Assembly: GCA_020975725.1 (NCBI GenBank)
Contig: QXJR01000020.1
Span: forward strand, 334,845-398,844
Reading direction: 5' to 3'
Length of the DNA stretch: 64,000 nucleotides
Source: Picocystis sp. L7
Lineage: Eukaryota; Chlorophyta; Picocystophyceae; Picocystales; Picocystaceae
The notes under the pieces: generated by a model
The model's input: the letters and a program-made list of their open reading frames with translations, nothing else
What the model was told of the DNA's origin: nothing
Database searches by the model: none
Shown here: positions 10,903 to 21,204 of the stretch, one piece after another
How positions within the stretch are numbered: position 1 is the first letter of the stretch
How the letters are laid out: each line of letters begins with the position of its first letter
Translations under genes and position numbers: made by a program

Positions 10903-12786
10903 CGCCGAAACCCAATGCCCCCCTTCCTTCCTTCGACTCGTCCTTTCAATGCCCCCCTTTACCTCCCTTGTTTACCGTCGAATTAAGCCTGCCTCCGCCG
11001 ACTCCTCGTCACCTGCGACACGAAACGGCTTTCGTATGGTACCCGTGTGCGCGTTTCTTCGTGCCCGGAACCACGGGGGAAAAGGCCGTATAAAGCTGGT
11101 CCAAGAAAGCCAACATAGGAGGTTCAACCGAACCCTCTTACGTTCACGTCGCGGGTGCTCTAAGACGCTTTCTCGGATGACGTCGATGCATGTAGGCTCT
11201 CATGCCATCCCGCCTGTCCAACTCCCATCCGAACGGTGAGCTTTCGGAGATTGGAGGTATCTTTACCCGACACGAATGCGCTTGATCCTCTCTACGTTCA
11301 CAGCAACGTTGAAGATAAGATATGAGGAGAACCAAGCAAGTCTATGGGAGGTCTACTGACGTTCTTCTTGCTAAAATGTGGTGCTTTTATATTGGCCCCA
11401 TTCATCTCGTTCGTTGGATCTTCGTGTTCATTCTCGAAAATTTTATCGTGAGGTTGGAATCGGATGATCCACGCTCAAAGGACGTATGTCTCTCGGCTAC
11501 TCTTTATAGAGCGAGGAAGGAGGGACTTGGAGAACACTTCCATCTACCAACGAAAGCATCAATCCTCTCTTGTGCCACATCAAGATGTGGCATCAAAGCA
11601 CATCATGCCTTTTCTCTACATTTGGCATTGGGCGTGTGAGATCAACAACGAGATGTAGGGCTCTCCGTGTGCTTTAAGCTTTGACTTTATCCACTGGGTG
11701 TTTCTTCACGTAGTCGCATTTGCCGACTTCTAGGTGAAGCTCTATTGCGAGCTAGTGTATGTTTGACGACTCCGTTTAAGCTTTGATCCAAGTCACGTTC
11801 CATGAACTTGCGTGTACAAGACATCAATCAAAGTTCGGTATACCCTCCAGGAGATGTCTCATGGAGGAGAGCCCCCGTCCATTCTACATGTGAACAAGTA
11901 TACTACCTTGCTCTACATGCCATGGGTGATGAGAACCCATGATTTGTCGGAGCTCTTCAATTTCAACTTGTGTGTGGGAAGGATGCCTCTAGTCCCCTCA
12001 CCGTTCGAAACCTTTACCTTCAATGTAGTAGGGATGCAAGATTCTGCGAGATAAACCGGGTTACCATGCTTGGACATCATTCTTATTTGGCTCTTACGTA
12101 TGGTAAAGAGGATCCCGTAATTGTGGCACTGAACTGTTTCACTTCGCGAACTCTTGGGTCCTCGCTCTTTTCATAACGAATCAATAGCGTGATCGATGGC
12201 GCACAAGGATGGAGAAGGGTTGCTAATTTTGAAAGATATGTTTTTGACAATGCAACTTCTGGTTTGTTACCGTTTGTACTTCCAACTAGTTGATGATTCC
12301 AGATGCGACTTCAAAACTCGGTGTTCATGCAGGTGTGATTTGGATCTTGCTCTCCAAGTTCACATTCCAGCGGAAGGCGTTTTTCTTCGTTTGCTTTTAG
12401 ATCGGTCAAGCAATCCTCTCCCGCACATCCATTGGGTTTGTGAGATAATTCAAAGTGTATCTTGGTTGCTTGTGTCCCGAACTCGGTGGTGCTTTGCTTG
12501 GGACAGAGCTGGTCTACGCATGCATGCCATCATCACAATTCACCGATTCCACGTCTGCTGGCGAGTCTCGATCGTTGGGCTTGTTATTCGAACACCTCGG
12601 TTGTTGGACCTTGTGCATCCTCAACCTGGCATTCGCCTTCTTTTCCAAACCCGGAAGGTCCGTACACCTCCCACCTGGAATGGACGGCCTTCCTTTCGAA
12701 GGTTCGGGTCCATCGACTACCACGAAAGGGATCCGATTCCCTTTCGAAAGGGAATCGAAAGGAAGGGAGAAAGGCGAACGGACGGG
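10903..12786. other. 1.9-kb spacer upstream of NBP35 gene
   Basis: A more AT-rich stretch (about 11100-12500) with no recognisable gene. An open frame runs in phase into the NBP35 gene from 12196, but its 197 codons do not match the family and lie before the conserved N terminus, so I read it as non-coding. It may contain old transposon debris, but no termini were found. Confidence 0.35.
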
Positions 12787-13848
12787 ATGGCGGACGACAT
12801 GGACGTGCCGGAAGCGTGTCCTGGCGTAGGATCGGAACGAGCTGGGAAGGAAGACCCGTGCCAAGGATGTCCCAACCAAAGCGCATGTGCGGATGGAACG
12901 GCGAAAAAACAAGCCGAAACGGACGCACAAAAGGTGGCGGCCCGACTGAAAGAAGTACGACACGTCGTGCTCGTGCTTTCTGGGAAAGGAGGCGTGGGAA
13001 AGAGCACCTTCTCCGCACAGCTGGCCTATGCGCTTGCATCCCAAGGCAAAGAGGTGGGACTGTTGGACGTGGACATCTGCGGACCTTCCATTCCCACCAT
13101 GCTGGGATTGGAAGGACACGAAGTGCACCAGAGCAACCTCGGATGGTCGCCGGTGTACGTGGACGACAACCTCGGAGTCATGTCCATCGGATTCCTTCTG
13201 CACAACAAGGACGAGGCCGTCGTCTGGAGGGGACCCAGGAAAAATAGCCTCATCAAACAGTTCCTGCAAGACGTGGACTGGGGAGAACTCGACTACCTCG
13301 TCGTCGACACGCCGCCAGGCACCTCCGACGAACACATCTCCCTCGCCCAATTGCTTCATGCGACCGAATGTGTGGACGGAGCAGTCGTCGTGTCCACCCC
13401 ACAAGACGTGGCTGTCAATGACGTGCGCAAGGAGCTGGACTTTTGCAAAAAAGTGGGCCTGAGGGTATTGGGAGTCGTGGAGAACATGGCAGGACTGCAG
13501 ATGCCTTGGGAAGCCTGCCGAGTGATGGATCCAAGCACAGGGAAAGATCGCACAGAAGACCTCAAGCGTGCGCTTGTACAGGTCGATCCCAGCCTGCTGT
13601 CCAGCGTGGTGTGCACAGATGTCTTCAGTCCCGGTACCCGTGGGGTCCTGAGCATGTGCGAAGAGGCCAAGGCTCCCTACCTGGGAAAGATACCCCTGGA
13701 TCCTGCCGTTTGCATTCACGCGGATCGGGGTGTACCCACCGCCGGTCCTGCCGCCATTGCCCTACAGCACATCACAGCCAAGCTGATGGGAACCTTGGAA
13801 GGCACTGCGGCCGACCGTGGAAACCACCACAATGGCACCGCCAAGTAA
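12787..13848 (+). CDS. NBP35: NBP35/NUBP1-type cytosolic Fe-S cluster scaffold P-loop ATPase
   Basis: Predicted cytosolic iron-sulfur assembly (CIA) scaffold, 353 aa, that builds [4Fe-4S] clusters for cytosolic and nuclear proteins. The start at 12787 gives the family N terminus with the four-Cys ferredoxin-like motif ([13 protein letters not shown], about residues 10-35). The deviant Walker [11 protein letters not shown] lies near 63-72, [12 protein letters not shown] near 91-102, WRGPRKN and [10 protein letters not shown] further on. The family's bridging CPxC motif after VVENM is replaced by MPWEAC, and a longer loop follows with Cys residues in VVCTD and SMCEE. It could therefore use a different cysteine pair at the dimer interface. 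AATAAA lies 35 bases after the stop. Confidence 0.93.
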   Translation: MADDMDVPEACPGVGSERAGKEDPCQGCPNQSACADGTAKKQAETDAQKVAARLKEVRHVVLVLSGKGGVGKSTFSAQLAYALASQGKEVGLLDVDICGPSIPTMLGLEGHEVHQSNLGWSPVYVDDNLGVMSIGFLLHNKDEAVVWRGPRKNSLIKQFLQDVDWGELDYLVVDTPPGTSDEHISLAQLLHATECVDGAVVVSTPQDVAVNDVRKELDFCKKVGLRVLGVVENMAGLQMPWEACRVMDPSTGKDRTEDLKRALVQVDPSLLSSVVCTDVFSPGTRGVLSMCEEAKAPYLGKIPLDPAVCIHADRGVPTAGPAAIALQHITAKLMGTLEGTAADRGNHHNGTAK

Positions 13849-13882
13849 ACACCCTGTGCTCAGGGACGCGTGCCAATGCTTG

Positions 13883-13888
13883 AATAAA
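13883..13888 (+). terminator. polyadenylation signal of NBP35 gene
   Basis: AATAAA 35 bases after the NBP35 stop codon. Confidence 0.6.
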
Positions 13889-14382
13889 GTGCCCCCTGTG
13901 GTTTTCGGATCACGCCGTGACTCCGCTTCTGTACTTTTGGATGGCTCCTGCCTTTTGGGTCTGCCGCGTCGCGAGGGATGCTTCATGGCAATCGCTTGTC
14001 CCGCGTAGGCACATCTGCTGGGTCCGATTGGCGATCCGCGGTGAATCCATGGTGCCGTCGGTGCACCCTACGAATGCGTCCAGCACGTGTGGTTTTGTTC
14101 GAGGTTGATGCCCTGCAGGTGGCATGGTACTTCCTCGTATGCATTGCATGTGCTTCGCACCTTTCTTGGCATCGAGCCTTCCACCTCCATGGTAGGAGCG
14201 TGTGCTTCACCACATCGCCCTCCATCGCATCCCGTCGACGTCCAGTCCCCCTCGGGTCGGATACGGTCCGTAACCGCGCGAAACGGTTGTCGCGAATCCT
14301 CCCCTTCCCTTCGTTTCCGCCCCTGGAGCAGCGGCAGGGGTAGGCGGGGGAGCCTCCCCTCTGCATTTGGGGAATTGGCGCC
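13889..14382. other. intergenic spacer
   Basis: About 0.5 kb between two + strand genes. It presumably carries the promoter of the downstream gene. No RNA gene or repeat is seen. Confidence 0.35.
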
Positions 14383-15279
14383 ATGGACACACGCGAATGG
14401 ACGGACGTACAAGCCTGTGCACGCATCGACGAGACCGCAAAGGAGCTGCTGGAACGTGTGTGGGCGAGGAAGGCACCCCCCCTGCGCACCCACGTGCCCG
14501 CACTGGACCTGAAGGGACCCCTTCCAGCTGGAGACGCCTTGGAAGTGGCGTGTGTGCTGGACGAAGGACACCGGAACGGCTTGGACGTGGATGGAGAGTG
14601 CGCAGATACGTGCCTGATGCGCTACGTGGCGGCCTGCTGCGGGCACCAGGACGCTCAAGGAATGGCCCAGGAAGTGCTGTGGATCGACTGCGAAGGGAGA
14701 GCGCAGCCCAGGCGATTGCGAGACCTGCTTCGACGATTGCATCGTCTCCACGCGCCGGACGAGGACACGTGCGAAGCATGGACGAGGGAGTCCTTGGCAC
14801 GCGTCACGCTGGCGCGTTGCTATTCGTCCCGGGACGTGCATTCGTGTCTCCACCTGGCCAAGAACGCGAGGCTGGTGGCGGCGCAGGGTCTACACGCACA
14901 CGTCAAGGTGGAACGCGCGCACGCCTCACCACACGGACCGGCGTCGCTTCGTGCTTCGGAACGCCTCCTGGCGTGGCTTCAGGCGGGTTCCCACGCGGTT
15001 CAGGCGAGCTTGGTCGCTTCTTCTCGCGTCCTGCACCATCCAGGCAGGCGTTTGCGCGACGACGCACCTCAGGCGTGGCGCGAACGCGTCGCCGAACGTC
15101 GCGCATTCGTCGATGGAACCCGTCTGTGGACTTCCCCTTCCCTTGCTGGTTCCACCCATCCCGGTCCTCCCTTTCCACATCGTTTTTGTTGGGGAGAGAA
15201 CGCCTTCTATTCCGGTTGGGAAGGGTCGGTGATCGGGAACCCGGACGAAGACGGCCTCCCCTCCTTGGACCCACCTTGA
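14383..15279 (+). CDS. Possible RecA-fold, XRCC2-like Rad51 paralogue with degenerate nucleotide-binding site
   Basis: An open frame of 298 aa with a good ATG context (GCGCCATGG). The middle resembles the XRCC2 branch of Rad51 paralogues in pattern: GDALEVA, then a segment aligning to Walker A, then EVLWIDCEGRAQPRRLRDLL (beta strand and helix of the RecA core), then ARVTLARCYSSRDVHSCLHL, where XRCC2 has its second core strand. The position of the Walker A loop reads DVDGECADT, with no Gly-Lys-Thr, and no clear Walker B hydrophobic strand follows. The C-terminal third is Arg/Pro-rich and uninformative. If the relation is real it is a non-ATPase homologous-recombination accessory; otherwise it is a hypothetical protein. 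Its neighbour is the helicase gene, 295 bases downstream on the same strand. Confidence 0.45.
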   Translation: MDTREWTDVQACARIDETAKELLERVWARKAPPLRTHVPALDLKGPLPAGDALEVACVLDEGHRNGLDVDGECADTCLMRYVAACCGHQDAQGMAQEVLWIDCEGRAQPRRLRDLLRRLHRLHAPDEDTCEAWTRESLARVTLARCYSSRDVHSCLHLAKNARLVAAQGLHAHVKVERAHASPHGPASLRASERLLAWLQAGSHAVQASLVASSRVLHHPGRRLRDDAPQAWRERVAERRAFVDGTRLWTSPSLAGSTHPGPPFPHRFCWGENAFYSGWEGSVIGNPDEDGLPSLDPP

Positions 15280-15311
15280 AAGCCACTGAGAGGCACTGAC
15301 AGGCATTGACA

Positions 15312-15533
15312 GGGACAGGGAGGGAGAGAGATGGAGAGAGGGAGAGAGAGGGAGAGGGAGAGGGAGGGAGAGGGAGGGAGAGGGAGGGAGAGGGAGGGAG
15401 AGAGAGGGAGAGAGAGGGAGGGAGAGGGAGAGGGAGGGAGGGAGAGAGAGAGGAGTAGAGGGAGAGGGAGGGAGAGGAGTAGAGGGAGAGGGAGGGAGAG
15501 GGAGAGGGAGAGGGAGGGAGAGGGGAGCTCGTA
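15312..15533 (+). repeat. GA-rich homopurine tract (GGGAGA-type) before helicase start
   Basis: About 220 bases made almost only of G and A, built from GAGAGG and GGAGGGAGA variants. It ends about 40 bases before the helicase ATG, so it lies in the promoter or 5' UTR. A similar tract precedes the TFIIS start. Confidence 0.9.
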
Positions 15534-15574
15534 GCTGGGTGTGTTTGAGAGGGACAGCGAGGGGGGAGGGAGCG

Positions 15575-18500
15575 ATGGCGGCCTCGTCGGGCGATGGCGG
15601 AAGCAAGGGAAAGAAAGGGGGGCGTCGACACGTGTATCGTTCGGGTGCGACGGGATGCGGTGGAGGAGGACCGGTCCAAGTGGACAAACGGATGGAAGAA
15701 AGACCCTGTCCCTATTGTGATCGCGTGTTCAAACAAGTGGGAAGATGGCAGGACCATCTCCAGAAGAAACACCCACAGGAGCACCAAGAACAGCTGGAGA
15801 AAGAGAAACAAGAGAAAAGAGAAGAACAACCATCCAGTGCTTATCCCCAGAAAACGCCACGGCAATTCCTCCACGATTGGTGCCAGAAGAACAAAAGACC
15901 CAACCCAAAGTACAGCCCTAGAGAAGAAACTGGACCCGACGATAAACCGAGGTGGAAATGCAAGGTGGCCTTGCCCTCCACCAAGGCACCCAAAGATGAC
16001 ATAGTCAGGTTCACCCAACGCACCTACGAAACCAAAGAAGAAGCGATGCAAAGGGCGGCGTTGGCTGCCTTGCAACACGTCATGGGAGGGAGGTCAATGC
16101 ACGTTATCCTGCCCCATGCTTATCGAGAAGAATGGCTGGATCTCGAACGCCAATCAAAAGAAAGGAGTGAGAGGCAGGAGAAAAACAAGGAAGTGAAAGA
16201 AGGCAAGAAAGAAAGGGAAAAGCGTCATGCTGATAGAGCTGCGAGGCAAGCTCCGCAAGTCGTGGTAATGACGGAAGAGCGGCGCAAAGAGGTGGAGGAG
16301 GCCCTAAAAGGTGTGCGGGGTCGACAAATCGCTAGCATTAAAACATCAAGCTCACAGGATGTACCCGGAGACGCTGGAAAACTGGTTGCCGAGGAGCTTG
16401 TGGCCCTTGGCTTTCGTGTGGAAGACGTCAATCTGGCCATTGCTGCACTGGAAGACCGTGGAGCAATCGATTTGGAACCGGCAATCGACTGGATATGCCT
16501 TCATGCAGACGAAAGACATCTACCTCGTCAGTATGCGCCATTGGGGGCATCTGGGGCTCCTGTGCGTGTGCTGCATTCTGCAGAACAAGACGAACAGGAA
16601 CGATTGGGAGAGAATCCAGATCTTTACTATCTGGTTTCATGTGGCTACCCAGTGAAGCTAGCCGAAAGCGCTTTGGAATCAGCACACGGAAATAGGCGTG
16701 TGGCCTTGTCAAGCCTCTACGATAAACTTGCTGGCATTCCAACCGGGGGAGAACGTGGCGATGGTGTAGATGAGACCTGGGAGGAGGAGTGTTGGGTTCT
16801 TAGGTCCGTGTACGGTGAAGATATGGAATACATACCTCCAGGGCTCATGACCATCGCCTTGGATTGTAGCGAGGACCAGTGGGAAGACACTGGAGGGGAT
16901 ACTTCTGTGCAGGTGGACGTGTTCAAACCGCTGTCAGGCACATATCCCCATGCCTTACCAACTCTGGCATTGCGTTCGCCGGCACTGACAGCGGGGCAGC
17001 GCTTGCTCTTGACCAAATACCTGGCCGAGGCATCGAAGAAGCTGGTTGGTGATGTGATGGTGTTTGCACTGCTAGATCAGCTTTCACAACTGTACTTTGA
17101 GGTTAAATCTCAAGAAATTAGCGCGTATTCGCTGCTATCGGATACAGCAAACACAACCAGGACAAAGGCAATCAATGACCAACCTAAGCAAAGGAGGACC
17201 CCTGGGAACGTTGCCGGACGTAGCAGTAGGACTCATGGAAAACGTAGCTCTCAGCTAGAGAATGACAGGCTCCTTGAGTGGCATCGTCGCCTGGAAAGCT
17301 GCCCCAGCCACGCATTTATGAGGAAAATAAGGCAAGGTCTTCCAGCCTACCAAAAGAGGGAGGCAACACTGGAGCTCATCAGGGACAATCTTGTCCTGGT
17401 ACTTAGTGGGGAAACGGGTTGTGGAAAGAGCACTCAACTGCCACAATATATTCTTGAGGAGGCGATTGAGAATGGAAGAGGATCCAGCTGCAACATCATT
17501 TGCACCCAACCAAGGAGAATTTCGGCCATCGGTTTAGCATCACGGGTCGCTGCAGAACGAGCTGAATCTGTGGGGGAGGTGGTAGGATACTCTGTAAGGT
17601 TGGAGAACAGATCATCGCCTAAGACGAGGCTCTTGTACTGTACGACAGGTGTACTTCTGAGACGTCTGCTGAATGATCCTTCTTTGTCCGGCACTACTCA
17701 CATTGTCGTGGACGAAGTACACGAGCGCTCGTTGGATTCAGACTTGCTTCTCCTCCTCTTGAGGGACCTGTTGGTTGTACGACCGGATCTGAAGCTGATT
17801 CTTATGAGTGCCACTGCGAATGCTGATCTATTTGCCGCATACTTTGAGAAAGTCCCTCGTTGTCGGGGATGTGTTGCAAAAGAGACCATTCCCGGGTTCA
17901 CTTTCCCCGTACAAGACTTCTTCTTGGAGGACATCGTGGAAGCGTTCTCCTACAGACCAACCCATCGATCAGGCACTTTTACAAAGGGGGATGCGCAAAG
18001 GCCGCGGGGAGCAAGCGAACGTGGTACGAAGAGCCCAGCATCACTGCATGGCTACCAAGAATCAACTGTTGAGAGCTTGAGAGCGATGAGTTTTGATTCC
18101 ATTGATTACGAGCTTCTTGAACACACCATTTCTTTTCTCTGTACCCGAGAAGGACCTGCTCTCCTTGGAAGCAGACAAACTGCAGATTTGGAGCAAGGGG
18201 CATTACTGGTATTCTTACCGGGAGCGGCAGAAATAAGCAGACTGAAAACACGCCTTGCAAGTTCCACGAGCCTCTCCAATGCCCTGGGTTCCTCGTCCAA
18301 AGTCCAAATTTACGCCCTTCATGGAGCAATGCAGAGCTCAGAGCAGCAAGCAGTGTTTCAGAAACAAAAAAAGGGTGTGCGCAAAATCGTCATCGCAACC
18401 AATGTAGCCGAAACCTCCATTACGATCGATGATGTCACCTGTGTCATTGACACAGGCAAGCACAAGGAGATGACCTATGATGCAGAAAGGGGTGTGGCAA

Positions 18501-19792
18501 CGCTGAAAGAAGCGTGGGTATCCAAGGCTTCTGCGAGGCAGAGGAGAGGACGTGCTGGGCGTGTCTGCGCTGGTGTATGCTTGAAACTGTACACGAGATC
18601 AAAGCATGATAGTTTGGAAGAATACCAAGAGCCAGAAATAAGACGAGTACCTCTTGAGTCGCTTTGTCTGCAGGTGAAGAAGATTTTGGGTGGATCAATC
18701 CATCGCCATTTGAATCTTTGTTTGAGCCCACCTGCCAACAAAGCAGTCGAGGAGGCTCTTTCAAACCTGGTGACTGCTCAGGCGATCGATCGGGAAGGAG
18801 AACTCACCCCTCTTGGGCAGCATCTTTCCTTGATGCCTGTAGATGTGCACATAGGTAAGATGCTCGTGTATGGCGTGCTGCTCCGATGCTTGGACCCGAT
18901 CCTCACTATTGCTGCAGCTTTGTCTGGTCATTGGCCGTTTCTTTCCACCCTCGGCCGTGATGACGAGGACAGGAAAGCAAGGAACCAGCTAGCTGGAGCT
19001 TCGAATCAGAGTGATCATTTGGCAGTGGTTGCTGCATATAATGGTTGGCTAAGGTGCAAAACTTCATCCAAGAAGACGTCTAAAGCATCTCGTGAGTTTT
19101 GTGAAGCATACTTACTATCGGAGCAAGCCCTTGTGGCTATCCATAAATTAAGGCATGACTTGGCCTCGGTTCTGGCCGACGTTGGATTTCTTCCGAGAGA
19201 CCTCTTGCGCCAGCTGAATAGCAATGCAGTGGATGGAGAGGGATCTTCTCGAACTTTGCTGTCTGATTTCGGAGATGTAGGCAGGATCGTGAAGGCAGTA
19301 ATCTGTGCTGCGTTTTATCCAAAGCTGGTGCGTGTTGAACATCCTGCTACAAAGTACAAACAGACTCAAGGAGGAACAGTAGCAGAAGAAGCATCGCCCC
19401 AGAGCATCAAATTTTTTACGCGTGACCTGGGACGAGTATTTGTCCACCCGAGCAGTGTCAATTTCTCAAGCGGGCGCTTTGAGAGTGGATGGCTAGTGTA
19501 CACTAACATTGTCCAGACTTCGAAAGTATTTGTTAGGGAATCTAGCATGGTTCCTGCGTATGCGATCTTGTTCTTTGGTGGAGCTATTACAGTGAAACAT
19601 GACGAGGGGCTCGTGTTGGTCGATCAGTGGGCGAAGTTCCGTGCACCAGCTAGGATTGCAGTCCTGGTCCGTGAGCTACGAGCAGAGGTTGATTCGTTGC
19701 TGTTGTCTAAAATAAGCTCTCCAACACTCGAACTTTCAGACAGCCCAGTCGTGGAGGTCCTCCTCGGCCTGCTGCAAAATAATGGTTTCTGA
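15575..19792 (+). CDS. DHX57: DEAH-box RNA helicase, DHX57/DHX29-like
   Basis: Predicted ATP-dependent RNA helicase of 1,405 aa from ATG 15575. Order of domains: C2H2 zinc finger (CPYC..HLQKKH, about 45-66); a double-stranded-RNA-binding-like region (about 95-170); a UBA-like segment (LVALGFRVEDVNLAIAAL, about 275-318); an RWD domain (about 400-510); the helicase core with GETGCGKST (about 612), DEVHERS (about 713), SAT (about 745) and QRRGRAGR (about 989); then winged-helix, ratchet and OB-fold domains to the end. RWD plus UBA plus DExH is the DHX57 architecture; DHX29, which acts in translation initiation on structured mRNAs, is the nearest alternative. The core motif II reads DEVH rather than DEAH. 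All catalytic motifs are intact and the reading frame is unbroken. Confidence 0.93.
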   Translation: MAASSGDGGSKGKKGGRRHVYRSGATGCGGGGPVQVDKRMEERPCPYCDRVFKQVGRWQDHLQKKHPQEHQEQLEKEKQEKREEQPSSAYPQKTPRQFLHDWCQKNKRPNPKYSPREETGPDDKPRWKCKVALPSTKAPKDDIVRFTQRTYETKEEAMQRAALAALQHVMGGRSMHVILPHAYREEWLDLERQSKERSERQEKNKEVKEGKKEREKRHADRAARQAPQVVVMTEERRKEVEEALKGVRGRQIASIKTSSSQDVPGDAGKLVAEELVALGFRVEDVNLAIAALEDRGAIDLEPAIDWICLHADERHLPRQYAPLGASGAPVRVLHSAEQDEQERLGENPDLYYLVSCGYPVKLAESALESAHGNRRVALSSLYDKLAGIPTGGERGDGVDETWEEECWVLRSVYGEDMEYIPPGLMTIALDCSEDQWEDTGGDTSVQVDVFKPLSGTYPHALPTLALRSPALTAGQRLLLTKYLAEASKKLVGDVMVFALLDQLSQLYFEVKSQEISAYSLLSDTANTTRTKAINDQPKQRRTPGNVAGRSSRTHGKRSSQLENDRLLEWHRRLESCPSHAFMRKIRQGLPAYQKREATLELIRDNLVLVLSGETGCGKSTQLPQYILEEAIENGRGSSCNIICTQPRRISAIGLASRVAAERAESVGEVVGYSVRLENRSSPKTRLLYCTTGVLLRRLLNDPSLSGTTHIVVDEVHERSLDSDLLLLLLRDLLVVRPDLKLILMSATANADLFAAYFEKVPRCRGCVAKETIPGFTFPVQDFFLEDIVEAFSYRPTHRSGTFTKGDAQRPRGASERGTKSPASLHGYQESTVESLRAMSFDSIDYELLEHTISFLCTREGPALLGSRQTADLEQGALLVFLPGAAEISRLKTRLASSTSLSNALGSSSKVQIYALHGAMQSSEQQAVFQKQKKGVRKIVIATNVAETSITIDDVTCVIDTGKHKEMTYDAERGVATLKEAWVSKASARQRRGRAGRVCAGVCLKLYTRSKHDSLEEYQEPEIRRVPLESLCLQVKKILGGSIHRHLNLCLSPPANKAVEEALSNLVTAQAIDREGELTPLGQHLSLMPVDVHIGKMLVYGVLLRCLDPILTIAAALSGHWPFLSTLGRDDEDRKARNQLAGASNQSDHLAVVAAYNGWLRCKTSSKKTSKASREFCEAYLLSEQALVAIHKLRHDLASVLADVGFLPRDLLRQLNSNAVDGEGSSRTLLSDFGDVGRIVKAVICAAFYPKLVRVEHPATKYKQTQGGTVAEEASPQSIKFFTRDLGRVFVHPSSVNFSSGRFESGWLVYTNIVQTSKVFVRESSMVPAYAILFFGGAITVKHDEGLVLVDQWAKFRAPARIAVLVRELRAEVDSLLLSKISSPTLELSDSPVVEVLLGLLQNNGF

Positions 19793-19809
19793 ATTATGTC
19801 AGGAGAAAG

Positions 19810-19815
19810 AATAAA
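19810..19815 (+). terminator. polyadenylation signal of helicase gene
   Basis: AATAAA 18 bases after the helicase stop codon. Confidence 0.55.
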
Positions 19816-21204
19816 GGCGTCCCTGATTTGACACTGCCAAAGGCTCTTCAATCCAATCCTGCTGTTGCGCCGAAGCATGTTGAAGGAAATGGGCCTACAA
19901 GCTTGCACAGAGTCTCTGCTACGTCTCTGAGCAATTATCCTCTGCAATCGCATCCAATTGGATAAAATGATGGCCCGTCAGCCAACCCACCTCGAAATGC
20001 TTTACTGCTTAGTGCTTGAACCCCATTCTCTATGGCATCTTTGCCAAATAAACCGCTGGTTTCATGAAGCTTCGACTCCTGAGATTCAGGATTTGCAAAA
20101 CTCGACGAAACAATGGCGCTAAAAGACAGGAAAGACCAAAGCCACTAGACCTTCGTAAGACATCTTCAGCAATGTCTTGGTGAAGGCACCTTTCCGTACA
20201 TAGAAATGAAGATTGAACAGGCTAGAAGGGAGAAATACACCTTATTGTAGGTGCCAAAGGACAATGGCTGTGTCCAAGTTTTCACAGTTGTAGGATATTG
20301 CTGGAAAGTTGCACTTTACATTGCCCCCCTCTGCTGTTGATACTCAGGCAGTATGCAGAGAAAATTCTAGCATACATTGGCAGAGTCTTACCAAGCGATA
20401 TGAAGTCGTAATCCTGCAAGGCTTGCAAGAAGATCAAAGACTTGGCGAAGCTACAAACGTAGGTTGCTGCCCACAACTACTTGAAAGATGTTCTAAGCAC
20501 AATGCAGGAAGGAAGCTGCTATGCCAACTTGTGTTGAAAGTCGCTTGCTTCACTGGAGTGGAACATCTGCAAAGTGCCTATTGCCCCAGTAAACCGGCTG
20601 GCTCCTTTGCAAGTTGTAGACATCCTGTAAATCCGCCTTCGCTGCCGGCATCTTTCGCACAATGAATGATTCAGCATTCTACGTCCCTACCCGTCCCTAA
20701 GGATGCCACTATCGATGAGATAATACACGCATGCCTTGCAGCATTCTGCATTGCCGTACACTGCACCAAGCCATGTCCCACAATGTGCGCCAAAGAATAG
20801 ATAAGAACCAACAAATATGAAGGCGGGCCTCATCGCCAACAGATAACCTAAACCAATCCAGCGTGGTGGCAATCTAGAAAGTCTTGTCGATGCATTCATG
20901 CCCTTCCAAAGATTGCCACTGACCGGGCCACTTCAGTACTAAAGCCTTTTTATTTAGTGCAACAAAGCGCAGGCCCCTCGCCTGTTCCAGATACAATGTT
21001 CATCAAGCCGGCGCTGCGGCGACCTAGTCCATGATGGAGAAGCCCTCTGCTTGGATTGATCGTTTTGTTAGTAACCTCAAAAACGAGACCACTTTCCCTT
21101 TATCGGACAAACGGTATACTGGATTGATGTATCACATGCTTCATTCATTCCCCCTGAGTGCAAGTCCTACATTGTATACCTTGGTCGGCGAAGAAACAGC
21201 ATCT
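19816..21204. other. 1.4-kb region between convergent genes
   Basis: Only short open frames are present (for example a hydrophobic 70-codon frame on - at 20687-20899). AATAAA on - at 20949-20954 probably ends the 3' UTR of the downstream - strand gene. No repeat or RNA gene is recognised. Confidence 0.35.
20949..20954 (-). terminator. possible polyadenylation signal of Cys-rich membrane protein gene
   Basis: TTTATT on + (AATAAA on -), about 250 bases beyond the stop of the - strand gene ending at 21205. Confidence 0.35.

Noticed and set aside
12196-12786. N-terminal extension of NBP35 by 197 residues
   Set aside because: The extension is unrelated to the family, and the conserved four-Cys N terminus begins at the internal ATG 12787.
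14903-16078. 391-codon - strand frame with Pro/Ser/Leu repeats before the helicase
   Set aside because: It is the antisense of the GA homopurine tract and of the helicase N terminus.
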